Of a DNA stretch of 64,000 nucleotides, positions 42,787-50,721 are shown piece after piece. Both the position numbers and the translations under genes were made by a program. The notes beneath the pieces are model-generated. The model made no database searches. It saw nothing but the letters and a program-made list of their open reading frames with translations, and was not told the origin of the DNA. Within the stretch, counting starts at the first letter, position 1; every line of letters begins with the position of its first letter. This stretch comes from CAIWHR01 sp963836265. GTDB taxonomy: Bacteria > Pseudomonadota > Gammaproteobacteria > Burkholderiales > Casimicrobiaceae. Where the stretch lies: contig CAWIIO010000001.1 in assembly GCA_963836265.1 (NCBI GenBank), forward strand, positions 558,001 through 622,000, written 5' to 3'.

Positions 42787-42790
42787 AGGT
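42787..42790. repeat. Target-site duplication, right copy (AGGT)
   Basis: AGGT directly after the right inverted repeat, matching 41193-41196. The glycine-zipper gene resumes at CGT 42791. Confidence 0.65.
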
Positions 42791-43301
42791 CGTAAGAGAC
42801 TAATCGCCGGCGTATCGGCTTTCGTGCTGACTGCAGGACACGCGTCCGGCGAGCCGGCAGGCGAGATGGAGATTCGCCAGGGCGTGATCGAGCAGATCAC
42901 ACCGGTGCAGCTGCCGACCAACCATCATCGCGGTGTCGGGGCCATTGTTGGCGGCCTCGGGGGTCTGGGCATCGGCAGCCTGATTGGAGGCGGCACGGGC
43001 CGCGACGTAGCGATGGTAGCCGGCACGTTGGGTGGCGCGCTCTTCGGCAACGAAATCCAGAAGAAGTACGACAAGCCGATTCAGGGACAGCAGATCATCG
43101 TTCGCGTCAAAAGCGGCGTGCTGGTCGCGGTCACGCAGCCGGTCGGCATCAGGCTCAGAACCGGCGAGCGCGTGTACATCGAGGGCGCCGGCGAAGGCGC
43201 CCGAGTAATTCCGCAGTAGTCGCGCGGGAAACGTCGCCATGGTCTCGTTCAGGCCGCAGACCGAACGCGGCACGTGGCGCCGCGCCACGAAGCGAGCCGG
43301 C

Positions 43302-44459
43302 TCAAGCGATCACGACATTCGACGACGGCGTCGATTGGGATATCCACCGTGGCGCAGCGAGAACGGTCCTGCGCAGGCATTCCCGATAGCCGATGTTTCC
43401 CGTAAGCAAGCCTGCGAAGCATTGGTTGACGCGGTCGTTGCAAACGGCGTGGCGGAATGTGAATTTCTGAAGGGTGAACAACCCCTTGGCCAGCACTTTC
43501 GCTGCACGAAGTTCCGGCAGAAGCTCATGCGTAACCAGCTGCGTGTACTGCTCGGAGGGTGCACCGCCGTCGTGCGCGAATTCCGCCTGCGCTGCCAGCA
43601 CGGCGCTTTTCAGTGCAAAGTAGATCCCTTCGCCGAATATCGACTCGGCGAGGCCGGCCGCGTCTCCAAGCAGTACCACCGGTCCGCGCTCGAAGACCCC
43701 GGCGTTATTATGCAGCGGGATCGCGTAGCCGCGGTATTCGATCGCATGGCGGCGGCGCAGCGCCGGGTAACGATCGATGAATTCGGTCAGGTGTTGACGC
43801 AGCGAAGTCCCCCCGAATGGCGAGTAAATGCCGACATTGAGATGGTCGCGCTTGGGAAATATCCATCCGTATCCCTTTGTCGTGCCACCAAAGTCGAATA
43901 CGGCACGATCGCCGAAGCTTTGTAAGGCGGCGTCCGGCACTGCAACGAGCGCTTCAACGACTGGAACATACGAAACGAGCCGTCTTCCGAATACGTTGGC
44001 ACGCACCGCGCTTCCAACCCCGTCCGCAGCGAACAGCCGTCGGCCCGCGAAGTCGCCGCGGCTGGTTCTTGCAGTGACGCCTGCACCATCGACGTCGAGC
44101 CGCAAAAACTCTGCTTCTTCAAAAAAGTGAGCACCGGCTTCGCACGCGCGCGTGAGCAGCATTTGATCGAATTCGTCGCGGAGGACGGTACAACCCACCG
44201 TGAAAGGCAGGTCCCTGATAACTGCGGACCTGTTCTGGAAGGTTAGGAAAGCACCGCTGATCCAGTGGTGCACGACTGGAGCGATATCGATGTCGAGCAG
44301 TGCAATTGATTTGCGTGACAGCCCTCCGCCGCACACCTTATCCCGCGGAAAGCGCTGCTTGTCGAGGATCGCAACCCGTCGTCCAGAACGGGCAAGCAGG
44401 TAGCCCAGGTGAGACCCGGCGGGACCGGCACCCACGACAACGGCATCGTAGATCGTCAT
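43302..44459 (-). CDS. FAD-dependent oxidoreductase, geranylgeranyl-reductase-like
   Basis: A 385-residue flavoprotein. The N-terminal Rossmann motif is VVVGAGPAGSHLGYLLARSG (GxGxxG, residues 10-15), followed by VAILDKQRFPRDKVCGGGLS; the C-terminal FAD-binding segment is GPVVLLGDAAGLAESIFGEG. The CGGGLS motif is characteristic of the geranylgeranyl reductase/lycopene-cyclase-like group that reduces isoprenoid double bonds or acts on polyketides. A last Cys-containing region (HAVCNDRVNQCFAGLL) resembles the same group. The ATG at 44459 is chosen to start the first strand; in-frame ATGs lie at 44474 and 44489. No obvious operon partner. Confidence 0.85.
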   Translation of the reverse strand: MTIYDAVVVGAGPAGSHLGYLLARSGRRVAILDKQRFPRDKVCGGGLSRKSIALLDIDIAPVVHHWISGAFLTFQNRSAVIRDLPFTVGCTVLRDEFDQMLLTRACEAGAHFFEEAEFLRLDVDGAGVTARTSRGDFAGRRLFAADGVGSAVRANVFGRRLVSYVPVVEALVAVPDAALQSFGDRAVFDFGGTTKGYGWIFPKRDHLNVGIYSPFGGTSLRQHLTEFIDRYPALRRRHAIEYRGYAIPLHNNAGVFERGPVVLLGDAAGLAESIFGEGIYFALKSAVLAAQAEFAHDGGAPSEQYTQLVTHELLPELRAAKVLAKGLFTLQKFTFRHAVCNDRVNQCFAGLLTGNIGYRECLRRTVLAAPRWISQSTPSSNVVIA

Positions 44460-44615
44460 GCGCGGGCACGACATATTGTTCCCGGTCACAACTCAAAGAA
44501 GCCTGGCGGCAGGAGTTTACCCAGGCGGCGAGATCGGAGTGCCAGACCTCCACTTCGCCGGGCATCGAGGCGGGCGGCCGGCGAGTCGCTGCATAACGGT
44601 CCGCCCGAGAAGCGA

Positions 44616-44987
44616 TTATCCCTTGCTCGGCCGGAGACGGATCCCGATCCCGTAGCACAGGATGGCTGGCTCCGCATTCGGACTGCCCTGATTGAGGCAG
44701 CCAACGTTCATGAGCGCGTCGGCGCCTCGGCGCGCCGCTTCGGTCCGCAAAGCGGCGATGGCCTGTTCCTCGCTTGGGTAGGTCGGCACCCAGAAGGCAG
44801 AGCGCCAGGAATCGACCCAAGGACGGCTCACGACTTCGTATTGACTCGGGGTGAGTTCCCCCAATTTATAGATCCTGATTTCCGGGGCGCGCTTTTCGAC
44901 GTGACTTCGCGCAAGGCCGGCGCCTGTGGAGAGCAGGTATGCCGTGACGGCGACGAGCGCTGAAAACCGTGAGCGGCCGATATTCAT
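44616..44987 (-). CDS. Small exported protein of unknown function
   Basis: A 123-residue protein with a signal peptide (RFSALVAVTAYLLSTGAGLA, cleavage after ARS-like site). The mature part is about 95 residues with two cysteines (NVGCLNQG, AILCYGIG) and the segment EAARRGADALMNVGCL. The latter is reminiscent of RcsF or heavy-metal-binding small envelope proteins in which a helix is followed by GADAVVNV. No neighbour gives a function. Confidence 0.6.
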   Translation of the reverse strand: MNIGRSRFSALVAVTAYLLSTGAGLARSHVEKRAPEIRIYKLGELTPSQYEVVSRPWVDSWRSAFWVPTYPSEEQAIAALRTEAARRGADALMNVGCLNQGSPNAEPAILCYGIGIRLRPSKG

Positions 44988-45171
44988 GAACGATGTCCGG
45001 CGTGAGCGGGTGGCGACGATTATAGTTCCCCGGCCGGCGCTTGCCATCCCTGAATCCCGTCTACCGCCTTTGAACCAACGGGCTTGCAGCAGCCCGCAGT
45101 ATGGGGAGCCCCGGCCGCGATCCCGCATCGATTGTCTGTGCGCGCCGGATTCCCTCATCGTGTTCCGTGAG

Positions 45172-47007
45172 CTATTGTCCGACGTGAGAGCGCCCGAAGT
45201 CCGCCAGGCTGACTGCCGGGAAATAGCTCCCCTCCTCCTCGCGAACCCACCATTGGCCGGTCGTCGCGTGCGTCTTCGCATCGGCGAACCGATATTCGTA
45301 GAGCACGGCGCGCACGTACTTCGGCGGATGATCGGGGAAGGGATTGACGGCCAGCAACGAAAGGACCGGCGAGCTGTTCTCCAGAAGCCGCAGCAGGAAG
45401 CCGCCGAACCACGGCGCTTCGGCAGGGCCGCCCAGCGCAGCGAACCACATCTGCCAGTCGAGCCGGGGCTGGTGTGGAAGGCTCCATCCCGGCCGCCGCC
45501 ATATCGAACCCGGCTTGTAGCGAAATTCATATTCGCGCCATTGCTCCCCGTCGTCGGAGCCTTCGACAACGATTTCGGGGCGCGCGGTCGTCATCACGGC
45601 GAAGAGACCATAGGAGTTGACGACGAGGAACGGCGCAATCGCGCTGGTCAGGATGTCTGCCGCCGGAAAGCCCGTGCCGGACAAGAGTCGCCAGACGCGA
45701 TTGACTCCGACGGGCACGATCGTGAAGGCAACAGCGGCCGCAATCGTCGTTGCCGTTCGCCCGGCACGCGGCGCCAGCTCGGCGATGCGCGCCCCGAGCC
45801 GCGTCGGAAGCACGCCTCGCAGCGCCGCGTCATCGAACAGGAAAATGCAGAGGAGCATCGTCAGCAGATTGAAGAAATTGTAGTTGCCGGTGAGCGCGAT
45901 CAGGCTCTGGAAGCCCAGGACGCACCAGGCCGCCACCGCGCGCAGGCGCCGCGGTGCGAAAATCAGGAACACGACGCCGACCTCGACGACGAGCGTTGCC
46001 GCGGTCCCGCCCGCCAGGATCCAATGCGGCAGGTGGGCGGCGTACCAGGCGAGCGGCGTCGGCAGCGGCTGGGTCTCGAAGTGATACTCGAGCGCAGTGA
46101 GGTTGCGCCACGTCGGATCTCCCGAAACCAGCTTCGCGACACCCGCCATGAACAGGTACCGAAAGAGCAGCCAGCGGTAGAGCCAAACCACGACGCGGGA
46201 GCCGCCGGTGAGAAAGATCGCCAGGAAACCCGTTTCCAGAAGCAGCGCGTCCCACTGGTACGTCATGAAAACCTGCCCGGCGTAGACGTACGAGAGATAG
46301 AGGGTGAAGAGCCCGACAAGCGCCGCTCGAACCGCGATTCCCGACACCACGAGCAAGGCGAGCGCCATTCCCGCCATCGTGCCCGCGAGGAGCGCCGCGT
46401 CGCTCGTGTTGAGCCAGAACAGCGTCGGCACGATTCGATAGGCAGCCACACCGAGGTACTCGTGCACCGCCCGCAGATAGGATTCGAGGGGCAGCACGCC
46501 TGCGCTGCCCACCAGCCCGAGAATCTGCACGGCGAGCGAGGCGAAGGCGGCGAAATAGATGAGGCCGAGCCCGCGCAGGAATATCCAGCTCGCCGCCTCG
46601 TAGCGATCCGGCCCGAGCGTCGGGCCCCACAATAGTCTGGTTATCGCGCTCAGCAGGCCGCGGCGCCGCGCGAAGAACGCGTAGGCCCATTCCGCCCCGG
46701 GCGCAAACCCGGGAATGCGCGCGTACATCCACCACCAGATTTGCCGGCCGGGCGCGTAGCGAAGAACGCGGTAGGTCGCCGCCGCGCCCGAGTACACCTG
46801 CCCGTCGGCGTCGACGAACTTGATTGCGCGGCGGAAGGCGTCGAGGGAAATGTCCGGATAGTCCGGCGCGGCGTCCTGGTAGGCGCGATAGGCGACGTGC
46901 GTGCCGGTCAGACTTTCCCAATACGTCACCCACCTCTTGCAGATTCCGCAATCGCCGTCGTAGATCAGGGTGGGGCGCAGCTGAGCTGCCGTCGTCGCGG
47001 GAAGCAT
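45172..47007 (-). CDS. DCC thiol-disulfide domain fused to lipase-maturation-factor-like membrane protein
   Basis: A 611-residue fusion. Residues about 13-125 form a DCC family (DUF393) domain with YDGDCGICKRW (CxxC at C20/C23), a thioredoxin-like redox centre. The rest is a polytopic membrane protein of the LMF1 type: LRGLGLIYFAAFASLAVQIL, YQWDALLLETGFLAIFL, TWRNLTALEYHFETQPLPTP, LTGNYNFFNLLTMLLC and the soluble end WQMWFAALGGPAEAPWFGGF, VRAVLYEYRF. LMF1 homologues assist folding of secreted lipases in eukaryotes; bacterial roles are unknown. The pairing suggests redox-assisted protein maturation at the membrane. The ATG at 47007 is used; a GTG at 47019 is possible. Confidence 0.85.
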   Translation of the reverse strand: MLPATTAAQLRPTLIYDGDCGICKRWVTYWESLTGTHVAYRAYQDAAPDYPDISLDAFRRAIKFVDADGQVYSGAAATYRVLRYAPGRQIWWWMYARIPGFAPGAEWAYAFFARRRGLLSAITRLLWGPTLGPDRYEAASWIFLRGLGLIYFAAFASLAVQILGLVGSAGVLPLESYLRAVHEYLGVAAYRIVPTLFWLNTSDAALLAGTMAGMALALLVVSGIAVRAALVGLFTLYLSYVYAGQVFMTYQWDALLLETGFLAIFLTGGSRVVVWLYRWLLFRYLFMAGVAKLVSGDPTWRNLTALEYHFETQPLPTPLAWYAAHLPHWILAGGTAATLVVEVGVVFLIFAPRRLRAVAAWCVLGFQSLIALTGNYNFFNLLTMLLCIFLFDDAALRGVLPTRLGARIAELAPRAGRTATTIAAAVAFTIVPVGVNRVWRLLSGTGFPAADILTSAIAPFLVVNSYGLFAVMTTARPEIVVEGSDDGEQWREYEFRYKPGSIWRRPGWSLPHQPRLDWQMWFAALGGPAEAPWFGGFLLRLLENSSPVLSLLAVNPFPDHPPKYVRAVLYEYRFADAKTHATTGQWWVREEEGSYFPAVSLADFGRSHVGQ

Positions 47008-47125
47008 GATCGAATACACGCCGTTGAAGAGGCTCGTCGTGCGACGTCAATGCTACGGGATCCTGCAGGGTCGGACAGGCATTCCAAGTTTCTGCGGACT
47101 GCGCGACGGCGATCGCCGGATTGGC

Positions 47126-47152
47126 GTCATTCCCGCGGAGGCGCGATGCCAA
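47126..47152 (+). repeat. REP-like repeat, copy D (degenerate)
   Basis: GTCATTCCCGCGGAGGCGCG followed by ATGCCAA matches the first half of the dispersed GTCATYCCCGCG element in the gap between two minus-strand genes. Its second half is decayed. Confidence 0.4.
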
Positions 47153-47156
47153 TTCT

Positions 47157-48872
47157 TCACGCCGCGGTTTCGGCGACAGCGTTCAATCCGCTGCGCAGCC
47201 GCGCGAAATCCGCCATCAAAGCAAAATAGCGGTACTCGTCGCCCCCCTTGGCGCGGATCAGCGCGACCATGCGGCGCTTGTCCGACGCGGGCCATGCGTG
47301 GAGGTCTTTGAGCTGCGCGAGGACGGGCGCCATGGCGCGCAACGCGTTGCGCTCGTCGTCGTTCCAGCGTCCGATATCTCCCAGCTTAAGCGCCGCCTCT
47401 ACGCGGCGCAGCGCTGCCGCTTCGGCCCGATCGCGCCGTCCCTGAAACCGGGACGCAATCCACGTCGTCACCGCTTGACTTAGCGCTGCCGGATCGCAAG
47501 CGTCCCGTGCTTCACGCGTCACTGGCCGTTCCAGATCGGCGCGCGCGAGGCGCCGCAGGACGGACAACGGTGTCCGGTATCGCGGGTTTTGCTGCATTCG
47601 CGCGAATTCGTCCACCGCGACCGCGCGCAGCGTGGGCTTGACAGGCCGAAAGCCCAGGCGGAAATAAAACCAGAACGCACCGGATTCGAGGCCCTCGCGG
47701 TTGCCGGCGCCGAATTGATACGGCTCCACGACAAACCGCTCCACGGCGAACAGCTTGGTGTACACGCGCAGGACCGAAGCCATCAGGAACGCAGACTCGC
47801 CGCCTCGAAACGGCGCAAAGATGTTGATGCCGATCTTGCAGGTGCCGAGGAACGGCCAGCCGCCGCCGTAGCCGATCGGGACGCCGTTCTTGAACAACAC
47901 GTAGCCGATATGGGAATCCAGCGCGCTGCGTTGCATTGGGGTAGCCGAATACAGCGCTATGTCGACACCGCGCCCGAGGCGGTAGTGGCGCGTCCGCGCA
48001 ATGTCGGCGTGAGCGATCGGATCGGTCTCACGGCCGAGCATCGCGAGAACGGCCCGGCCGGCGTCGACGAGCTGCGTACGGGCGTCGCGCCCAAGGCGGC
48101 GTGGCTGCGGCAACGCAGTGGCGATGAGCCGATCGGCATCGACGCTGCGCAGAAGCGGGTGCCGATGATAGAACGCCGGGCCAGGCAATCCGCGGACAAA
48201 CGTGCGCGAGATCGGCGCATCGCGCGGGTTCAGCGAGACGAACAGGTCGAGGCTGTCGTAGAGCGACTCGCGCAACGCGGGATCACACGGCAAGCGCTCG
48301 AATTGCGCGACCAGCCATGCAAGACGTCTCCCGGGCCATCCTGTCGTGCCGGCGTCGAGCAGCGCCTCCGGCGATTCCTCGCCGGACGCCAGGAGCTCGA
48401 ATTCGGCCGGCGGCAAACCATGGCGCAGCCATTCCGCGAGCAGCGCACCGCGCTCACCGAACGAATCCACCTCGACACATCCCGGAAAGCGGGATACGAG
48501 CCAGCGCACAATCGGATAACCGAACGCAATGGTGATGGCAGACCAGGCGATGCCGCTCCCGCCGAGGGAGGCGCGTACGCGCGCGGGTCCGCGCGCGTCG
48601 ATGTCCCGCGCCGCAGCAGCGACCCGCGTCAGTTCGCGTGCAGCGAGCGATCGCATCGCCGCCGTCCAGGGATAGGCGAGAAGGAAGAGCAAGACGTCGT
48701 GATACGCGAGCAGCACCTCCGGATCGCCAAGCGCTGCATCGGCGGCCGTGTGGAGCAGTGCGAGGCTGCGCGCACGGTCCGCGGCGCCGAAGTAGTTTGC
48801 CGCCGTACGGAGCGCAGCGACGGCCGCCGCCTGGAGTTGGCGGGACGGCAAGGTTGCCGAGCCGCGTCTCAT
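47157..48872 (-). CDS. Large protein of unknown function with GNAT-like segment
   Basis: A 571-residue protein without signal peptide or membrane segments. The N-terminal half is helical (QLQAAAVAALRTAANYFGAA, LLHTAADAALGDPEVLLAYH). Around residues 355-440 there is SALDSHIGYVLFKNGVPIGY, GGGWPFLGTCKIGINIFAPF, GGESAFLMASVLRVY and FGAGNREGLESGAFWFYFRL, FRPV, which resembles the core strands and acyl-CoA loop of GNAT acetyltransferases including the N-terminal sensing of a Y-R-[G]-F end. The start at 48872 follows a plausible first Met; a longer frame to 49088 would touch the methyltransferase gene. I do not recognise the family. Confidence 0.65.
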   Translation of the reverse strand: MRRGSATLPSRQLQAAAVAALRTAANYFGAADRARSLALLHTAADAALGDPEVLLAYHDVLLFLLAYPWTAAMRSLAARELTRVAAAARDIDARGPARVRASLGGSGIAWSAITIAFGYPIVRWLVSRFPGCVEVDSFGERGALLAEWLRHGLPPAEFELLASGEESPEALLDAGTTGWPGRRLAWLVAQFERLPCDPALRESLYDSLDLFVSLNPRDAPISRTFVRGLPGPAFYHRHPLLRSVDADRLIATALPQPRRLGRDARTQLVDAGRAVLAMLGRETDPIAHADIARTRHYRLGRGVDIALYSATPMQRSALDSHIGYVLFKNGVPIGYGGGWPFLGTCKIGINIFAPFRGGESAFLMASVLRVYTKLFAVERFVVEPYQFGAGNREGLESGAFWFYFRLGFRPVKPTLRAVAVDEFARMQQNPRYRTPLSVLRRLARADLERPVTREARDACDPAALSQAVTTWIASRFQGRRDRAEAAALRRVEAALKLGDIGRWNDDERNALRAMAPVLAQLKDLHAWPASDKRRMVALIRAKGGDEYRYFALMADFARLRSGLNAVAETAA

Positions 48873-49084
48873 GCTCGTCACTGCTCCACATCCACGCGTT
48901 GCGGGGTTCTCAACCCCGAGCAAAGCGCTGGGGGAGCGAACATTTGCGGATTTCACCGAACGGCCGCAAACGTTCGTCAATCGGCAAACGCTTCTCCCAT
49001 GCATCGGTAGCCATTCGTTTCGTGTATCAGGTTTGGAACCCTTTCCGGACTCCTGCTCAGGTGGCCGTTCGGCGAGCGGCCGAA

Positions 49085-49996
49085 TCAACCGCGGCGCGCC
49101 ACCGCAATGTGCGATGCGGGTGCGGATTCGAGGTGGTTGATGCCGGAGCCATCGTAGAGCCGCACGAGCTCCGGCCCGTCCAGATCCCGGAGCAACTCCA
49201 GACCGGCTTCGCGAAGCTCCTCCCGCAGCGTGAGCGGGTCGAACCCCGACACGAACGGCTCGGACACCGATGCAACAGAATTCCTGAGCGCCTCAAAACC
49301 CTTCGTCCCGGTACCGCGATCGAAGACGGCTTGATCGAGATAGGTGAACACCAGCTCGCTTCCAGGGGCTCCGCATCTTGCGATTGCGCGAAGTGAGGCC
49401 TGGTTGGCGTCGCGGCTAAGGTACATGGACACGCCGAGCCACGAAAAAAACGTCAGCTCGTCCGAACGAAAGGGCGTGCGCGATAACGCGGCGCCGAGAT
49501 CTTCGTTGCCGAGGTCCGCGGGTACAAAATGGGTGGGATGCGGAACTGCAACGCCGCATTCCGCAAGGCGCCGCAGTTTCAACTCCTGGGTCGCGGGATG
49601 GTCGACCTCATATACGACAACGTCTTGTGCGAACGGCGGCCGCCGCAACGCGAAGCTGTCGAAACCGGCGCCGACCAGCACGTACTGGCGAGCGCCTCTC
49701 GAGACGGCAATTGCCAGCGCATCCTCCGCGAAGCGCGAGCGCAGGATCACATTCCCGTACGCGGCGAGGCTTCCCAGGTAGTCGTCGACTATCGACTCCG
49801 GTGACGCTTGCGCCTTCTCGCGTTCGCCCGCCGACGTTCCGGATAGGGCCCTGCTCCGGATTGCGTCCGGAACCGAATCCGGTACGAGGCGATCACCCCA
49901 CGCATCGTCGAGAAGCGGACAGGGATCGAGGCGCACATGTCGCGCTCGCATCAGCGCGACGGCGAGAGCGGTACGACTCCCCGATTGTTCGACCAC
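49085..49996 (-). CDS. SAM-dependent methyltransferase, leucine-carboxyl-methyltransferase-like (TIGR00027 type)
   Basis: A 303-residue methyltransferase. It has the type signature ARQYVLVGAGFDSFALRRP (motif I), VVVYEVDHPATQELKLRRL, the FVPADLGNED acidic motif and FFSWLGVSMYLSRDANQASL. These features fit the O-methyltransferase group related to Ppm1/LCMT that includes polyketide-linked enzymes. The acceptor is unknown. The gene stands alone; the next gene on the same strand starts 212 bp downstream. Confidence 0.87.
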   Translation of the reverse strand: MVEQSGSRTALAVALMRARHVRLDPCPLLDDAWGDRLVPDSVPDAIRSRALSGTSAGEREKAQASPESIVDDYLGSLAAYGNVILRSRFAEDALAIAVSRGARQYVLVGAGFDSFALRRPPFAQDVVVYEVDHPATQELKLRRLAECGVAVPHPTHFVPADLGNEDLGAALSRTPFRSDELTFFSWLGVSMYLSRDANQASLRAIARCGAPGSELVFTYLDQAVFDRGTGTKGFEALRNSVASVSEPFVSGFDPLTLREELREAGLELLRDLDGPELVRLYDGSGINHLESAPASHIAVARRG

Positions 49997-50721
49997 GCGG
50001 GTTCTCCTTTGAGGTCAAAGGCTAACGGACACGGCTTCCGGCGGCAAGCAAGGCAAAACGGCCGGCATGGATTCTGGAACTCGAGCGGCTGGCTGGAACG
50101 CTGGCATCATGCAGACCGTACGCTATCGCTAGCGGATGGAGAAGACACCGCGTCCCGGAGCGCCCTCCTCGCGAGCGAAAGGTAATTGCCCTCGCGCCGG
50201 GCACATCATTTGCTTACATTCTGGGAACTGGCGCTGTTCTTACCGGCGGGCTCTCCTCCCCGCCAGTCGCAAGTGCCCCGCCCCCGGTGCGCACCCCTTC
50301 GTGCCGGGGGCGTTCTCTCCTTCGAACGCTCGGCAACACGCCGAAACTCGGCCGCTGGCTCTGCGGACTGGCCCACTGACGTTGCTCGTCACAAACGGAC
50401 GCCGAGAGCGCGGCCGGAAGACCCGCCGTCGGCAAACAATCGATGTCAGCCAGCACACCCGCGGGATGCGGGGCGTCAGCCGACCGGTCGACACGGTCCG
50501 GTCCACCTTGCCGCCCTGTCGGTTGATCGCAAGTCTTGGCACTTGTTCGGTGCGAATTCGCACTGGACTCGCACTGAAATTGGGCGCTATGCCGATGCGC
50601 CCGTTGCGTGGGCAGCGCGTGGGCCTCGCACGCGGTGGCCCGCTCGCCGACATGGATTGCAAGATCCGGTGGAGCGAAGCGAGGGCGCGCAAGATCCTAT
50701 ATGCCCGACCCGGAGAATCCG
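49997..50721. other. 725-bp gap with two hairpins, no gene seen
   Basis: No frame has a credible family or codon pattern. The only structure is a pair of GC-rich inverted repeats near 50.25-50.31 kb. The stretch may contain decayed coding sequence. Confidence 0.5.
50245..50312. repeat. Two adjacent GC-rich hairpins
   Basis: GGCGGG/CCCGCC (50245-50264, 8-nt loop) and CGCCCCCGG/CCGGGGGCG (50279-50312, 16-nt loop) lie 14 nt apart in a gene-free stretch. No U-run follows. They could terminate transcription from the patatin gene (reading leftward) or be remnants of a repeat element. Confidence 0.45.

Larger units (their letters stand above)
41143..43219 (+). pseudogene. Glycine-zipper (SlyB-like) envelope protein gene interrupted by an insertion element
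   Basis: The 5' part (41143-41196) encodes MLKRLSTYLSRTSRNQTG after GGAGAGAACGCG, then hits the insertion. The 3' part (from 42791) encodes RKRLIAGVSAFVLTAGHASG, EIRQGVIEQITPVQLP, the glycine zipper VGAIVGGLGGLGIGSLIGGG with GTLGGALFGNEIQKKYD, and a C-terminal QIIVRVKSGVLVAVTQPVG and TGERVYIEG domain. Deleting the element and one AGGT copy joins the halves in frame to a 160-residue protein with a cleavable signal and the glycine-zipper 2TM layout of SlyB/Pcp proteins. No lipobox cysteine is seen. Any product now made from an internal start such as GTG 42824 would lack most of the signal. Confidence 0.8.
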
